The notes: generated from the letters alone by a model not told the origin. Counted from the first letter of the stretch, positions 1 through 6,059 are shown. The stretch: DNA of 8,943 bases from an uncultured Taibaiella sp. (GCA_937871155.1 CALMXV010000166.1:1-8943); one strand, 5' to 3'. Translations and numbers: made by a program.

Positions 1-504
1 GAACATTCACCCTACTTTGGTCACGAGTATAATGAATTTGAATATTCCAATACTATTTACAATTACTATATCCACCCTCAGTGGGATGAGTTTGGCTCAC
101 GAACACTATATCTCAAAGTGCTTTTTGTTGATTATGAGTTGAATTTTATCATATTAGAATTTATTGGAGAATGGAATGATGCCGTTGAAAATGACATAAT
201 GACTTTGAAACGAAGTATTATTGATCATTTTATTGCCAAAGGAATCACTAAGTTCATTTTACTGCTGGAAAATGTTTTGAATTTTCACAACAGTGAGAAC
301 GACTATTATGAGGAATGGCTTGAGGAAATAAAAGAAGAAGGTGGATGGATAGCCGCAATCAATACTCCTTTGCAAACTCAAAATGAAATGAAAGCAAATG
401 GTCTAAATCGATATTTTTCATTTATTGAACTTAAAAATTGGAGAACTTCTTCACCAGAGCACCTGTTTCAAATTATAGACAACAAACTGCTGCTTATCAA
501 TTAA
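1..504 (+). CDS. Conserved hypothetical protein, 5' end missing; possible STAS-like fold
   Basis: The frame is open from base 1 to the TAA at 502-504 and gives 167 residues, so the gene is cut by the window edge. The GTG at 118 is an internal valine codon rather than the start: the 39 upstream codons look like protein, rich in aromatic and acidic residues and including HPQWDEFGS. There is no signal peptide or membrane segment in the visible part. The order beta strand (LNFIILEFIGEW), helix (VENDIMTLKRSIIDHFIAKG), strand (KFILLLENVLNF), acidic helix (YYEEWLEEIKEEGG), strand (WIAAINT) and helix then strand (EMKANGLNRYFSFIE) resembles a STAS domain, the fold of anti-anti-sigma factors. That is a fold-level inference; no specific function can be assigned. 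It converges on the anti-sigma gene with only 10 nt between the stop codons. I am confident that it is coding and unsure of its role. Confidence 0.8.
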   Translation, partial: EHSPYFGHEYNEFEYSNTIYNYYIHPQWDEFGSRTLYLKVLFVDYELNFIILEFIGEWNDAVENDIMTLKRSIIDHFIAKGITKFILLLENVLNFHNSENDYYEEWLEEIKEEGGWIAAINTPLQTQNEMKANGLNRYFSFIELKNWRTSSPEHLFQIIDNKLLLIN

Positions 505-514
505 ATAATTGAAT

Positions 515-1696
515 TTACTTACCATACAACTTCAATTTTAGTTGCACCTGCACATACCTACGATTGTAATAATTTTGAGTTCCTGACAATAAATTATTTA
601 ATCCTTCACGATAAACAATTCCTGCCTTTAGCTGACGATTTAAACCTATTTCTGCTTTGGTAGTAACTCCGGCATCCCAAATGGGAATCATTTTAAAGCC
701 GTATTCTGTAGCAACAATTGCTCTATTATCTATAGTACCTTCTAAATTGCGTTGTATATCAGCCCCCGCACCTACTGACAAATTTTTGAAGATTTCATAG
801 CCAACCATAGGAGCTAGCTGAAGAAAATATATACCACTTGGACTTTCCGAAAACTTTGCCGGCCTTCCTCGATTACTGTTGTTTAAGATTTGAGAATATT
901 GACTGGAACTCATATTCGATGAAACTACTTCTTGGTTTTGTAGAAAACCTATCGAGCCTTCTATAAACAATTTATCACTTAAATTTTGCTTGGCAGAAAT
1001 AGATGCCATGTAGCCTAGATTTAGGGAACCGTAATTTACCCCACCTGTTAAGTTTATACTGGTTCTTTTAGAAGCCAACAGTTTAACATCCTCAATTTCT
1101 AGTTCTTTATCAGCTATTTGGATTGTTTTACTTAAAGCACTATTTGATATTTGTTCTTTTATTTTTTGATTAGATGAATTCACAACATCATCATGTTTTG
1201 ACAAAATAAATTTTTCTGAAGTTTCACTAAAACCATGAGTAACCTGAGGTTCTTGAATGGCTAGTTGTGTCTCTAAGCTTTTTATTGATATTGTGTTTTG
1301 ATGTAAAGATTTTGTGGAATTCTTTTTAACAATACTGGTTGAAGAAGTTAAATTATCAAGCTTTAGTGGAGTTGAAATTGTTGTTTTTGCCGTTGGTTCA
1401 TTCAGCTTAATTGGGCTATCGTTTTTTAAATCAGGAGACACAATAATAGAGGCTTTAGGAGTAGCTTCTATTTTATCTACTGAAGCAATAGAATTATTTG
1501 AATCATTAAAATATAAAAAGCCAAAACCTAATAACACTAAAGCAGCAGCAATACTACCGAGTTTAATATAAATTAATTTTCTATTTTTCTCTTTTGGTAA
1601 TGCCGAAGCAAGACGTTTCCATTGATCAGGATTAAACGTCACCATTTCGTTATCAAATTTTTCTCTTAAAAGTCTATCAAATTCATTTGGACTCAT
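515..1696 (-). CDS. Dual membrane-spanning (Dma-type) anti-sigma factor with C-terminal beta-barrel
   Basis: This 393-residue protein probably holds the adjacent ECF sigma factor inactive and connects it to the outer membrane. Residues 1-40 are a short charged cytoplasmic segment (FDRLLREKFDNE, NPDQWKRLASALP) of the kind seen at the N-terminus of Bacteroidota anti-sigma proteins. Residues 41-63 form one membrane helix (IAAALVLLGFGFLYF). Residues 64-211 are a low-complexity Ser/Thr/Asn/Lys linker, which would lie in the periplasm. Residues 212-393 show about eight alternating amphipathic strands (for example SINLTGGVNYG, LFIEGSIGFLQ, LSVGAGADIQRNL, YVQVQLKLKLYG), as in an eight-stranded outer-membrane barrel. 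The ATG at 1696 lies inside the sigma gene and the two overlap by 14 nt, so translation is probably coupled. The layout matches the dual membrane-spanning anti-sigma factors described in Bacteroides thetaiotaomicron. Alternative: a barrel protein with a plain membrane anchor. The anti-sigma role is inferred from architecture and neighbour. Confidence 0.82.
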   Translation of the reverse strand: MSPNEFDRLLREKFDNEMVTFNPDQWKRLASALPKEKNRKLIYIKLGSIAAALVLLGFGFLYFNDSNNSIASVDKIEATPKASIIVSPDLKNDSPIKLNEPTAKTTISTPLKLDNLTSSTSIVKKNSTKSLHQNTISIKSLETQLAIQEPQVTHGFSETSEKFILSKHDDVVNSSNQKIKEQISNSALSKTIQIADKELEIEDVKLLASKRTSINLTGGVNYGSLNLGYMASISAKQNLSDKLFIEGSIGFLQNQEVVSSNMSSSQYSQILNNSNRGRPAKFSESPSGIYFLQLAPMVGYEIFKNLSVGAGADIQRNLEGTIDNRAIVATEYGFKMIPIWDAGVTTKAEIGLNRQLKAGIVYREGLNNLLSGTQNYYNRRYVQVQLKLKLYGK

Positions 1697-2255
1697 AGTT
1701 CACTTCTTTTGAGCTTTTCAATATCAATTTTTGCAATGTTTTTCTTGCTTCGTGAAGGTGCCAAGAAGATGTTCCTTCACTTATTTTCAACAATGATGCT
1801 ATTTCTTTATGGGCATATCCTTCAAATACCGCTAGGTTAAAAACCATTCTTGTGGTTGGAGGTAATGTTTGTATCAACTTTAATAAATCTTTGAATGCTA
1901 TATCTTTCAATACATTTGATGCGCTAAAACTGGTATTTACTTCTTCCACCGGAAGTGCATATTTGGTATTTAAAGCGTTTCTTGTATCCTTACTTTTTAC
2001 ATAATCCAAACAGTTATTGACGACAATTCGCTTCATCCACCCTTCAAAGGAACCTGCAAATTTATATTCTTCGATATGTGTAAAAATTTTTAGAAACCCA
2101 TCATGTAAAAGCTGTTCGGTATCTTCATTATCAATAGCATATCTAGCACAGATTTTTAAAAATAAGCTATGGTATTGTTTGAATAGTGCTTCTTGAAAAA
2201 CTCTTTTGTTTTCCTTACATCCTAATATGATATCTTGTTCTGAATAGGAAAGCAT
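1683..2255 (-). CDS. ECF-type RNA polymerase sigma-70 factor
   Basis: This 190-residue protein is an extracytoplasmic-function sigma factor that directs RNA polymerase to a dedicated promoter set. Region 2 covers about residues 24-90 (ALFKQYHSLFLKICARY, then DTEQLLHDGFLKIFTHI, then GSFEGWMKRIVVNNCLDYVK), where the -10 element and core polymerase bind. Region 4 covers about 124-178 (LIQTLPPTTRMVFNL, then a helix-turn-helix from GYAHKEIASLLKISEGTSSWHLHEAR, given here in outline), which reads the -35 element. There is no region 1 or 3, and the length is normal for Bacteroidota ECF factors. The start is the first in-frame ATG, at 2255; there is no Shine-Dalgarno sequence, as is usual in the phylum. 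It is the first gene of a two-gene unit with the barrel-fused anti-sigma gene, and its last codons overlap that start. Autoregulation is common for such pairs, but its own recognition motif cannot be identified here. Confidence 0.95.
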   Translation of the reverse strand: MLSYSEQDIILGCKENKRVFQEALFKQYHSLFLKICARYAIDNEDTEQLLHDGFLKIFTHIEEYKFAGSFEGWMKRIVVNNCLDYVKSKDTRNALNTKYALPVEEVNTSFSASNVLKDIAFKDLLKLIQTLPPTTRMVFNLAVFEGYAHKEIASLLKISEGTSSWHLHEARKTLQKLILKSSKEVNYESK

Positions 2256-2277
2256 AGAGTCGTTAAAGCATCTTACA

Positions 2278-2289
2278 TCCGATTTCGGA
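2278..2289. repeat. 12-bp palindrome in the sigma factor leader
   Basis: The sequence TCCGATTTCGGA is a perfect inverted repeat of two 5-bp arms around a 2-bp centre. It ends 23 bp before the sigma start codon. It is too small for a stable RNA hairpin or terminator, so if it is functional it would more likely be a dimeric protein-binding site. It may be chance. Confidence 0.3.
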
Positions 2290-2358
2290 GATTTTGAAGG
2301 TTTTTAAAACTATTGAAGATTTAAGAATCTAAAAAATATTTTATGCTTTCTATTCATT

Positions 2359-2475
2359 TTAAACTACTAACATTCCTAATAATGCAAGTAAAAAACATAA
2401 AAACATCGTAATCTTTTTAGTGCAATTAGAGTTTTCAAGTTGTCTCCTGATAATATTTAATCCTATTTCACTCAT
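2359..2475 (-). CDS. Possible small membrane protein, 38 aa
   Basis: An ATG at 2475 opens a 38-codon frame ending in TAA at 2359-2361. The N-terminal half is polar and charged (MSEIGLNIIRRQLENSNCTKK) in outline, and the C-terminal half is one hydrophobic stretch (ITMFLCFLLALLGMLVV), the size of a single membrane helix. Two arginines and two lysines before the helix would favour an N-in orientation. It lies on the same strand as the sigma gene, 103 nt upstream. There is no Shine-Dalgarno sequence or clear promoter directly in front. I do not recognise it, and a frame of this length can arise by chance in AT-rich DNA. The evidence is the protein-like division into a charged head and a hydrophobic tail. 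Treat it as a candidate only. Confidence 0.3.
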   Translation of the reverse strand: MSEIGLNIIRRQLENSNCTKKITMFLCFLLALLGMLVV

Positions 2476-2516
2476 ACAAGTTTAAAGACGAAATCTTAGA
2501 TGGATTTATTGGGTAT

Positions 2517-2558
2517 CGTACAGCTTTTATTTTTCTTAATACAACCGTATAGCTTTTA
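2517..2558. repeat. Tandem direct repeat upstream of doxX
   Basis: Two 13-nt copies, CGTACAGCTTTTA at 2517-2529 and CGTATAGCTTTTA at 2546-2558, differ at one base and start 29 nt apart, a little under three turns of the helix. They lie 23-65 bp upstream of the doxX -7 element, where an activator would bind. Function is unproven. Confidence 0.4.
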
Positions 2559-2581
2559 CAATTCTTTAGAATATGGTATTT

Positions 2582-2589
2582 TATTTTTG
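2582..2589 (+). promoter_or_regulatory. Putative -7 promoter element of doxX
   Basis: TATTTTTG matches the Bacteroidota -7 consensus TAnnTTTG at every fixed position and lies 22 nt before the doxX ATG, implying a leader of roughly 15 nt. No TTTG is found at the usual 19-21 nt spacing upstream. Either the -33 contact is weak or an activator is needed, which would fit the direct repeats just upstream. Confidence 0.45.
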
Positions 2590-2611
2590 TTGCTTAAGTA
2601 TTTAATCAGTT

Positions 2612-3013
2612 ATGTTTTCAGGTCTAAGTAGATTTTCAAATTTTGGTCAGCTAATTTTAAGGGTAGGATTAGGCATTATGATGGTAGCACATGGACTTCC
2701 TAAACTTTCAGGAGGCTTGGAAAAATGGGAAAAAATTGGCGGTGCCATGCAACATGTAGGCATCAACTTTATGCCTACCGTTTTTGGGTTTACTGCTGCT
2801 ATCACTGAAACACTTGGAGGGGTCTTGTTTGCTTTGGGCTTAGCCTTCCGATCTGCAAGCTTCTTTTTATTGATGACGATGATAGTGGCTGCGGCAATGC
2901 ACCTTTCTAGTGGAGATGGGCTGATGGGATCTTCTCACCCTATCGAATTGGCTTTCGTTTTCTTAGGTATGATATTTATTGGTCCCGGTAAATATTCTAT
3001 TGATAAAAAATAA
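2612..3013 (+). CDS. DoxX family membrane protein
   Basis: This 133-residue protein is almost entirely hydrophobic, with four predicted membrane helices at about 12-28, 53-75, 82-98 and 110-126. The signature features of the DoxX family are visible: the first helix LILRVGLGIMMVAHGLPKL with its HG and following GG, the glycine-rich second helix with an acidic residue (AAITETLGGVLFALGLAFR), and the conserved polar end of helix 3 (AAAMHLSSGDG). Members are small inner-membrane proteins of mostly unknown function; the name comes from the small subunit of an archaeal thiosulfate:quinone oxidoreductase, and some relatives take part in thiol or redox stress responses. No substrate can be inferred. 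The ATG at 2612 has no Shine-Dalgarno sequence but sits at a sensible distance from a consensus -7 element. The stop codon is 2 nt from the stop of the convergent ubiD-like gene. Confidence 0.93.
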   Translation: MFSGLSRFSNFGQLILRVGLGIMMVAHGLPKLSGGLEKWEKIGGAMQHVGINFMPTVFGFTAAITETLGGVLFALGLAFRSASFFLLMTMIVAAAMHLSSGDGLMGSSHPIELAFVFLGMIFIGPGKYSIDKK

Positions 3014-3015
3014 GC

Positions 3016-4857
3016 TTAAAGTTTTCCGTAAAGGCTACCGCCGGCATTAAATATTGGTTCGATTTTCTTGTCAATAGAGTGATCTAATACTAAAGGAGGT
3101 GCGTGATGTGGTTTTATTCTCGCATCAATTATCAACGAAGATTCACATCCCCAATGTTTGAATTTGGTAAAAGATTTTACACCATACACATCATGAGAGG
3201 GATTACTTCTTGTAAATGTTATCCACAAAAAATTATTCAAGTTTTGACTTAGGAAATTGCTATCGTCAGTTAGAATAATGAGCGCTGTTCCATTTAACTC
3301 TTCCGAATATTTTTCTAATTCGTTAGTGAGAAATTTCATTTCATTTTCCGTCGAATCATAGTCTATAAACGGACTGGACTCAATAGCTATTATTCCCGGC
3401 ATTATAAATTGAGGGTTTTTAATTGACTCCAAATGACTCAAACAATAAGGTACAGTTGTTGTCAGTACTCGTTTCACTTCGCCACAAGCAGCAATCACCA
3501 TTTTACTACCTTTATTTAAGCCTATGCCGGAGTAATCAAGCGTATCGATGGTGGTTTCGGTTTGAAAATGGATATCTGTTCTCCAATCTACACGCTCTAA
3601 AACATACTGTAAATACATTTCTATTGAATGCGTATTTAGTTTTCCGCTTCTATCTGTCGTTATCCATAAATATTTAGCAAGGCTTAGCTGACCCGTACCC
3701 AAGATATGATTGGCTATGGTAAGCAATTCTGCTGGCTTCATGGTTTGCTGATAAGGCGTATAGCGCTCTTCTCCGATAGCCAATAGCAATGGATGCACTC
3801 CTGCAGCATCTACTGCATGTACTTTTTTCAATCCAGGAATTTCATTTGCTACCGCAGAGCCTGTAAGCTCATGTATAAAAGCTCCAAAACTAGTATCCTC
3901 TTGTGGAGGTCGCCCCACAACAGTAAACGGGAATATGGCATCCTTTTTAGCATATACTTTATGAACTTTTAACACAGGAAAATCATGAATCCAGCTATAA
4001 TAACCGAGATGGTCTCCAAAAGGTCCTTCCGGCTTGACCTCGTTTACTATCAACTCTCCGGTAATCACAAAATCTGCATCTGCACTCATACAATACCCAT
4101 CTTCATAAAAATAACGGAACCTTCGACCACCCAAGGCACCGGCAAAGGTCATTTCGCTCATTCCTTCCGGTAACGGCATGACCGCAGCTACAGTATGTGC
4201 CGGTGGGCCTCCTAAAAATATGCTTACTTTTAAAGGTTGCTGTTTCTTATTGGCTTTGTATTGATGTACTCCAATGCCTCGATGAATCTGATAATGCAAG
4301 CCTATTTCTTTATTGGGAATATATTCATTACCGCTCAGTTGCACACGATACATTCCTAGGTTGGAGTTCATAATACCCGGCTTGTCTATATCTTCCGAAT
4401 AAACTTGAGGTAAGGTCAAGAAAGCACCACCATCTAACAACCAATGTTTAATCTGAGGTAAATCAGAAATCTGAATCGTTTCAAAATGGTTAGATCGATG
4501 AGAAGGTTCTTTTTTAGGTAAGGCTTTCCAAGCGGCAAGACCTGTACTTAGTTGCTTCCAAGGCTTTTTAATAGCTGCTAACGGATTGTTTTTTAATTCT
4601 ATCAACTGCTTTACCGGCTTCAAGGTATTTCTGAAGATAAAATTAGTGCGGGCCTCTGTTCCGAAAATATTAGAAACGGCTTTGAATTTAGAACCTTTTA
4701 CTCGTTCGAACAACAATGCAGGTCCTTGTGCTTCATATACACGAAGATGAATGGCAGCCATCTCCAAATTAGGATCTATCTCTTCTTTTATCCGCACCAA
4801 CATCCCGTGCTTTTCTAAATCATTCAAACAATCTTCTAAAGAGGTATATGGCTGCAT
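3016..4857 (-). CDS. UbiD family decarboxylase (candidate menaquinone biosynthesis enzyme)
   Basis: This 613-residue protein belongs to the UbiD family of prenylated-FMN-dependent (de)carboxylases. The active-site elements are visible: Arg171 in NLGMYR, Glu277 and Asp282 in EGPFGDHLGYY (the E-x4-[E/D] part of the catalytic Arg-Glu-Asp/Glu set, with Asp as in E. coli UbiD), and the downstream GRPPQEDTSFG at 315-325. The C-terminal domain also carries conserved-looking stretches (WITFTRSNPSHDVYG and the final LVLDHSIDKK). There is no signal peptide or membrane helix, so it should be cytosolic. At 613 residues it is clearly longer than E. coli UbiD (about 500), with extra sequence around 80-125 and 500-545; long versions are familiar in Bacteroidota. 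Because the phylum makes menaquinone, not ubiquinone, the likely substrate is a menaquinone-pathway intermediate, as in the futalosine route, but an aromatic-acid decarboxylase is possible. No ubiX partner is in view. The start is the first ATG, at 4857; there is no clear promoter. Confidence 0.92.
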   Translation of the reverse strand: MQPYTSLEDCLNDLEKHGMLVRIKEEIDPNLEMAAIHLRVYEAQGPALLFERVKGSKFKAVSNIFGTEARTNFIFRNTLKPVKQLIELKNNPLAAIKKPWKQLSTGLAAWKALPKKEPSHRSNHFETIQISDLPQIKHWLLDGGAFLTLPQVYSEDIDKPGIMNSNLGMYRVQLSGNEYIPNKEIGLHYQIHRGIGVHQYKANKKQQPLKVSIFLGGPPAHTVAAVMPLPEGMSEMTFAGALGGRRFRYFYEDGYCMSADADFVITGELIVNEVKPEGPFGDHLGYYSWIHDFPVLKVHKVYAKKDAIFPFTVVGRPPQEDTSFGAFIHELTGSAVANEIPGLKKVHAVDAAGVHPLLLAIGEERYTPYQQTMKPAELLTIANHILGTGQLSLAKYLWITTDRSGKLNTHSIEMYLQYVLERVDWRTDIHFQTETTIDTLDYSGIGLNKGSKMVIAACGEVKRVLTTTVPYCLSHLESIKNPQFIMPGIIAIESSPFIDYDSTENEMKFLTNELEKYSEELNGTALIILTDDSNFLSQNLNNFLWITFTRSNPSHDVYGVKSFTKFKHWGCESSLIIDARIKPHHAPPLVLDHSIDKKIEPIFNAGGSLYGKL

Positions 4858-5167
4858 GAGTCGGTAAACGTATTTGACAATTGCAAAATAAACATTTCTA
4901 TGGCTGAGTAAAGTAGAAGCACTAAGAAATTATGCAATGTTATCGTAGTTTTTACTCAGTTGGCTAAAGCGGAATATGGGTATTAATTGTTATTGAAAAA
5001 TTTTTATTCAATTGTTTTAATGGTTTTTTAACAATGCACTTGCAAAACCCTCCAGAAAAGAATCAACAACTTAATCAATCAAAATATAGTGTCACAAAAC
5101 AAGCATCGGCATGAACAAACAAACGGTATGTATATTTAGTAGTAAAGTCTGCAAGTAACTTCCAGCA
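4858..5167. other. Gene-free region between xth and the ubiD-like gene
   Basis: This is a 310-bp AT-rich stretch between two minus-strand genes. It contains a 9-bp inverted repeat (4904-4959) and, at 4992-5012, an almost pure A/T inverted repeat (attgaa / ttcaat) with neighbouring T runs that could be a weak terminator for xth on the minus strand. No TTTG/TAnnTTTG pair at acceptable spacing was found for the ubiD-like gene. The longest ATG frame noticed on the plus strand is 15 codons (5111-5158), which is not convincing. Confidence 0.6.
4904..4959. repeat. Inverted repeat in the ubiD upstream region
   Basis: CTGAGTAAA at 4904-4912 is exactly complementary to TTTACTCAG at 4951-4959, separated by 38 nt. 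In RNA the stem could be extended by several G-U pairs at its base. It lies 47-102 nt upstream of the ubiD-like start codon, so it would fall in that leader if transcription starts further upstream or runs through from xth. There is no following T-run to make it a terminator. Confidence 0.4.
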
Positions 5168-5935
5168 CTAAAAATCAATTTCTAGAAACACCGGGCAATG
5201 ATCGGAGTGTTTGATGTCGGGATAAATAGTCGCATATTTTAAATTCTTTTTTAAGGATTCAGAAACAGAAAAATAATCGATTCTCCAGCCTTTATTTTCT
5301 GCTCTCACAGACGGGAATCGTTGGCTCCACCAGCTATACAAGTGAGGCTCCGGATGAAAGACACGAAGGGTATCTATAAAACCATTTTCATAAAACTTAT
5401 CCATCCAGGCACGCCCTTCGGGCAAAAAGCCGCTGGTATTTTTATTACCTATCGGATTATGAATATCAATAGCTTTATGAGCGATGTTATAATCGCCACA
5501 AATGATAATATTGCTTCGTGTTTTCTTTAATTGATGGAGGTAATTATAAAATTCGTCCAACCATTGGTATTTATAAGTTTGACGTAAGTCGCCGGAAGTG
5601 CCGCTAGGAAAATAGCAATTCAACAAAGTAATCTCTCCAAAATCTGTCCGTATCACTCGACCCTCATTATCGCTTTGCTCCATACCATTGCCATAAAACA
5701 CTTGTGTAGGCGGGGTCTTGGTGAATATCGCTACGCCACTATATCCTTTTTTTTCAGCCGAAAACCAATAACTATGATAACCTAATTGTTCTATAGCCTT
5801 CAAATCAATATCTTTTTCTAATGCTTTAGTTTCTTGAAAACAGAGGATATCCGCCGGGTCGGTAGCTAACCATTCTAACAAACCTTTTTTAATTGCTGCA
5901 CGAATACCATTGACATTATAGGAAATCAATCTCAT
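5168..5935 (-). CDS. xth: Exodeoxyribonuclease III
   Basis: This is a base-excision-repair enzyme that cuts DNA at abasic sites and removes nucleotides from 3' ends. With the start chosen here it has 255 residues, close to the usual 250-270. The whole endonuclease/exonuclease/phosphatase catalytic set is present: Asn7 (SYNVNG), Glu35 (CFQETK, metal ligand), Tyr108 (NCYFPSG), Asp148 and Asn150 (GDYN), Asp220 (WRIDYF), and Asp245-His246 (HSDHCP). These correspond to E. coli ExoIII Asn7, Glu34, Tyr109, Asp151, Asn153, Asp229, Asp258 and His259. The frame can be extended to a TTG at 5962, but that codon falls inside the -7 promoter element, so the ATG at 5935 (MRLISYNVNG) is the likely start; it also gives the standard N-terminus of the family. 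It is apparently transcribed alone, from a strong-looking promoter divergent from the L,D-transpeptidase gene. Confidence 0.97.
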   Translation of the reverse strand: MRLISYNVNGIRAAIKKGLLEWLATDPADILCFQETKALEKDIDLKAIEQLGYHSYWFSAEKKGYSGVAIFTKTPPTQVFYGNGMEQSDNEGRVIRTDFGEITLLNCYFPSGTSGDLRQTYKYQWLDEFYNYLHQLKKTRSNIIICGDYNIAHKAIDIHNPIGNKNTSGFLPEGRAWMDKFYENGFIDTLRVFHPEPHLYSWWSQRFPSVRAENKGWRIDYFSVSESLKKNLKYATIYPDIKHSDHCPVFLEIDF

Positions 5936-5959
5936 AGTAATAAACCGTTTTAAGGCAAA

Positions 5960-5992
5960 CAAATGTAGCAGATAAAGGCAGGAATCTTCAAA
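5960..5992 (-). promoter_or_regulatory. Promoter of xth (-33 TTTG, -7 TACATTTG)
   Basis: Reading the minus strand, TTTG at 5992-5989 is followed after 21 nt by TACATTTG at 5967-5960. Both boxes match the Bacteroidota housekeeping consensus (TTTG, 19-21 nt, TAnnTTTG) exactly. Transcription would begin near 5953 and leave a leader of about 18 nt before the ATG at 5935. The position rules out the TTG at 5962 as the translation start. Confidence 0.8.
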
Positions 5993-6051
5993 ATGAGTTG
6001 TGGTTAAATTCCAACCATTATCTTATTAACATTTCTTAGCATAACAATAGT

Positions 6052-6059
6052 TACATTTG
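6052..6059 (+). promoter_or_regulatory. Putative -7 element of the YkuD_2 transpeptidase gene
   Basis: TACATTTG matches TAnnTTTG exactly and is identical in sequence to the xth -7 box, which points the other way about 85 bp to the left. No TTTG sits at 19-21 nt upstream. Transcription would start near 6066, giving a leader of roughly 85 nt before the GTG at 6150. Confidence 0.45.

Larger units (their letters stand above)
2256..2611. other. Intergenic region between divergent sigma factor and doxX genes
   Basis: This AT-rich 356-bp stretch separates two divergent genes. On the sigma side (minus strand) it holds a 12-bp palindrome at 2278-2289. A weak -7-like TAGTTTTA at 2305-2312 matches TAnnTTTG at all but the last base but has no good -33 partner, so I do not call it a promoter. 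Further out is a possible 38-codon gene at 2359-2475. On the doxX side (plus strand) it holds a tandem 13-nt repeat and a consensus -7 element. No RNA gene or long ORF is visible. Confidence 0.7.

Noticed and set aside
1314..1571. 85-codon plus-strand frame inside the anti-sigma gene
   Set aside because: It lies antisense to the linker and membrane helix of a clearly coding gene; its composition mirrors the opposite strand and it has no recognisable family features.
2305..2312. TAGTTTTA as a sigma gene promoter
   Set aside because: It misses the final G of TAnnTTTG and has no TTTG at the right spacing, and near matches are frequent in AT-rich DNA.
3423..4173. Plus-strand frames of 84 and 62 codons inside the ubiD-like gene
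   Set aside because: They are antisense to the conserved catalytic and C-terminal domains of the decarboxylase and show no protein family features of their own.
4992..5012. A/T-only inverted repeat as an intrinsic terminator of xth
   Set aside because: The stem lacks G-C pairs, needs a bulge and lies more than 150 nt past the stop codon; noted under the region but not called.
5111..5158. 15-codon plus-strand ATG frame between xth and the ubiD-like gene
   Set aside because: Too short, no promoter or ribosome-binding signal and no distinctive composition.
5321..5530. 69-codon plus-strand frame inside xth
   Set aside because: It is antisense to the conserved xth core and has no independent support.
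5936..5962. N-terminal extension of xth to TTG 5962
   Set aside because: The extra nine residues are not part of the usual ExoIII N-terminus and the TTG falls within the -7 promoter box.
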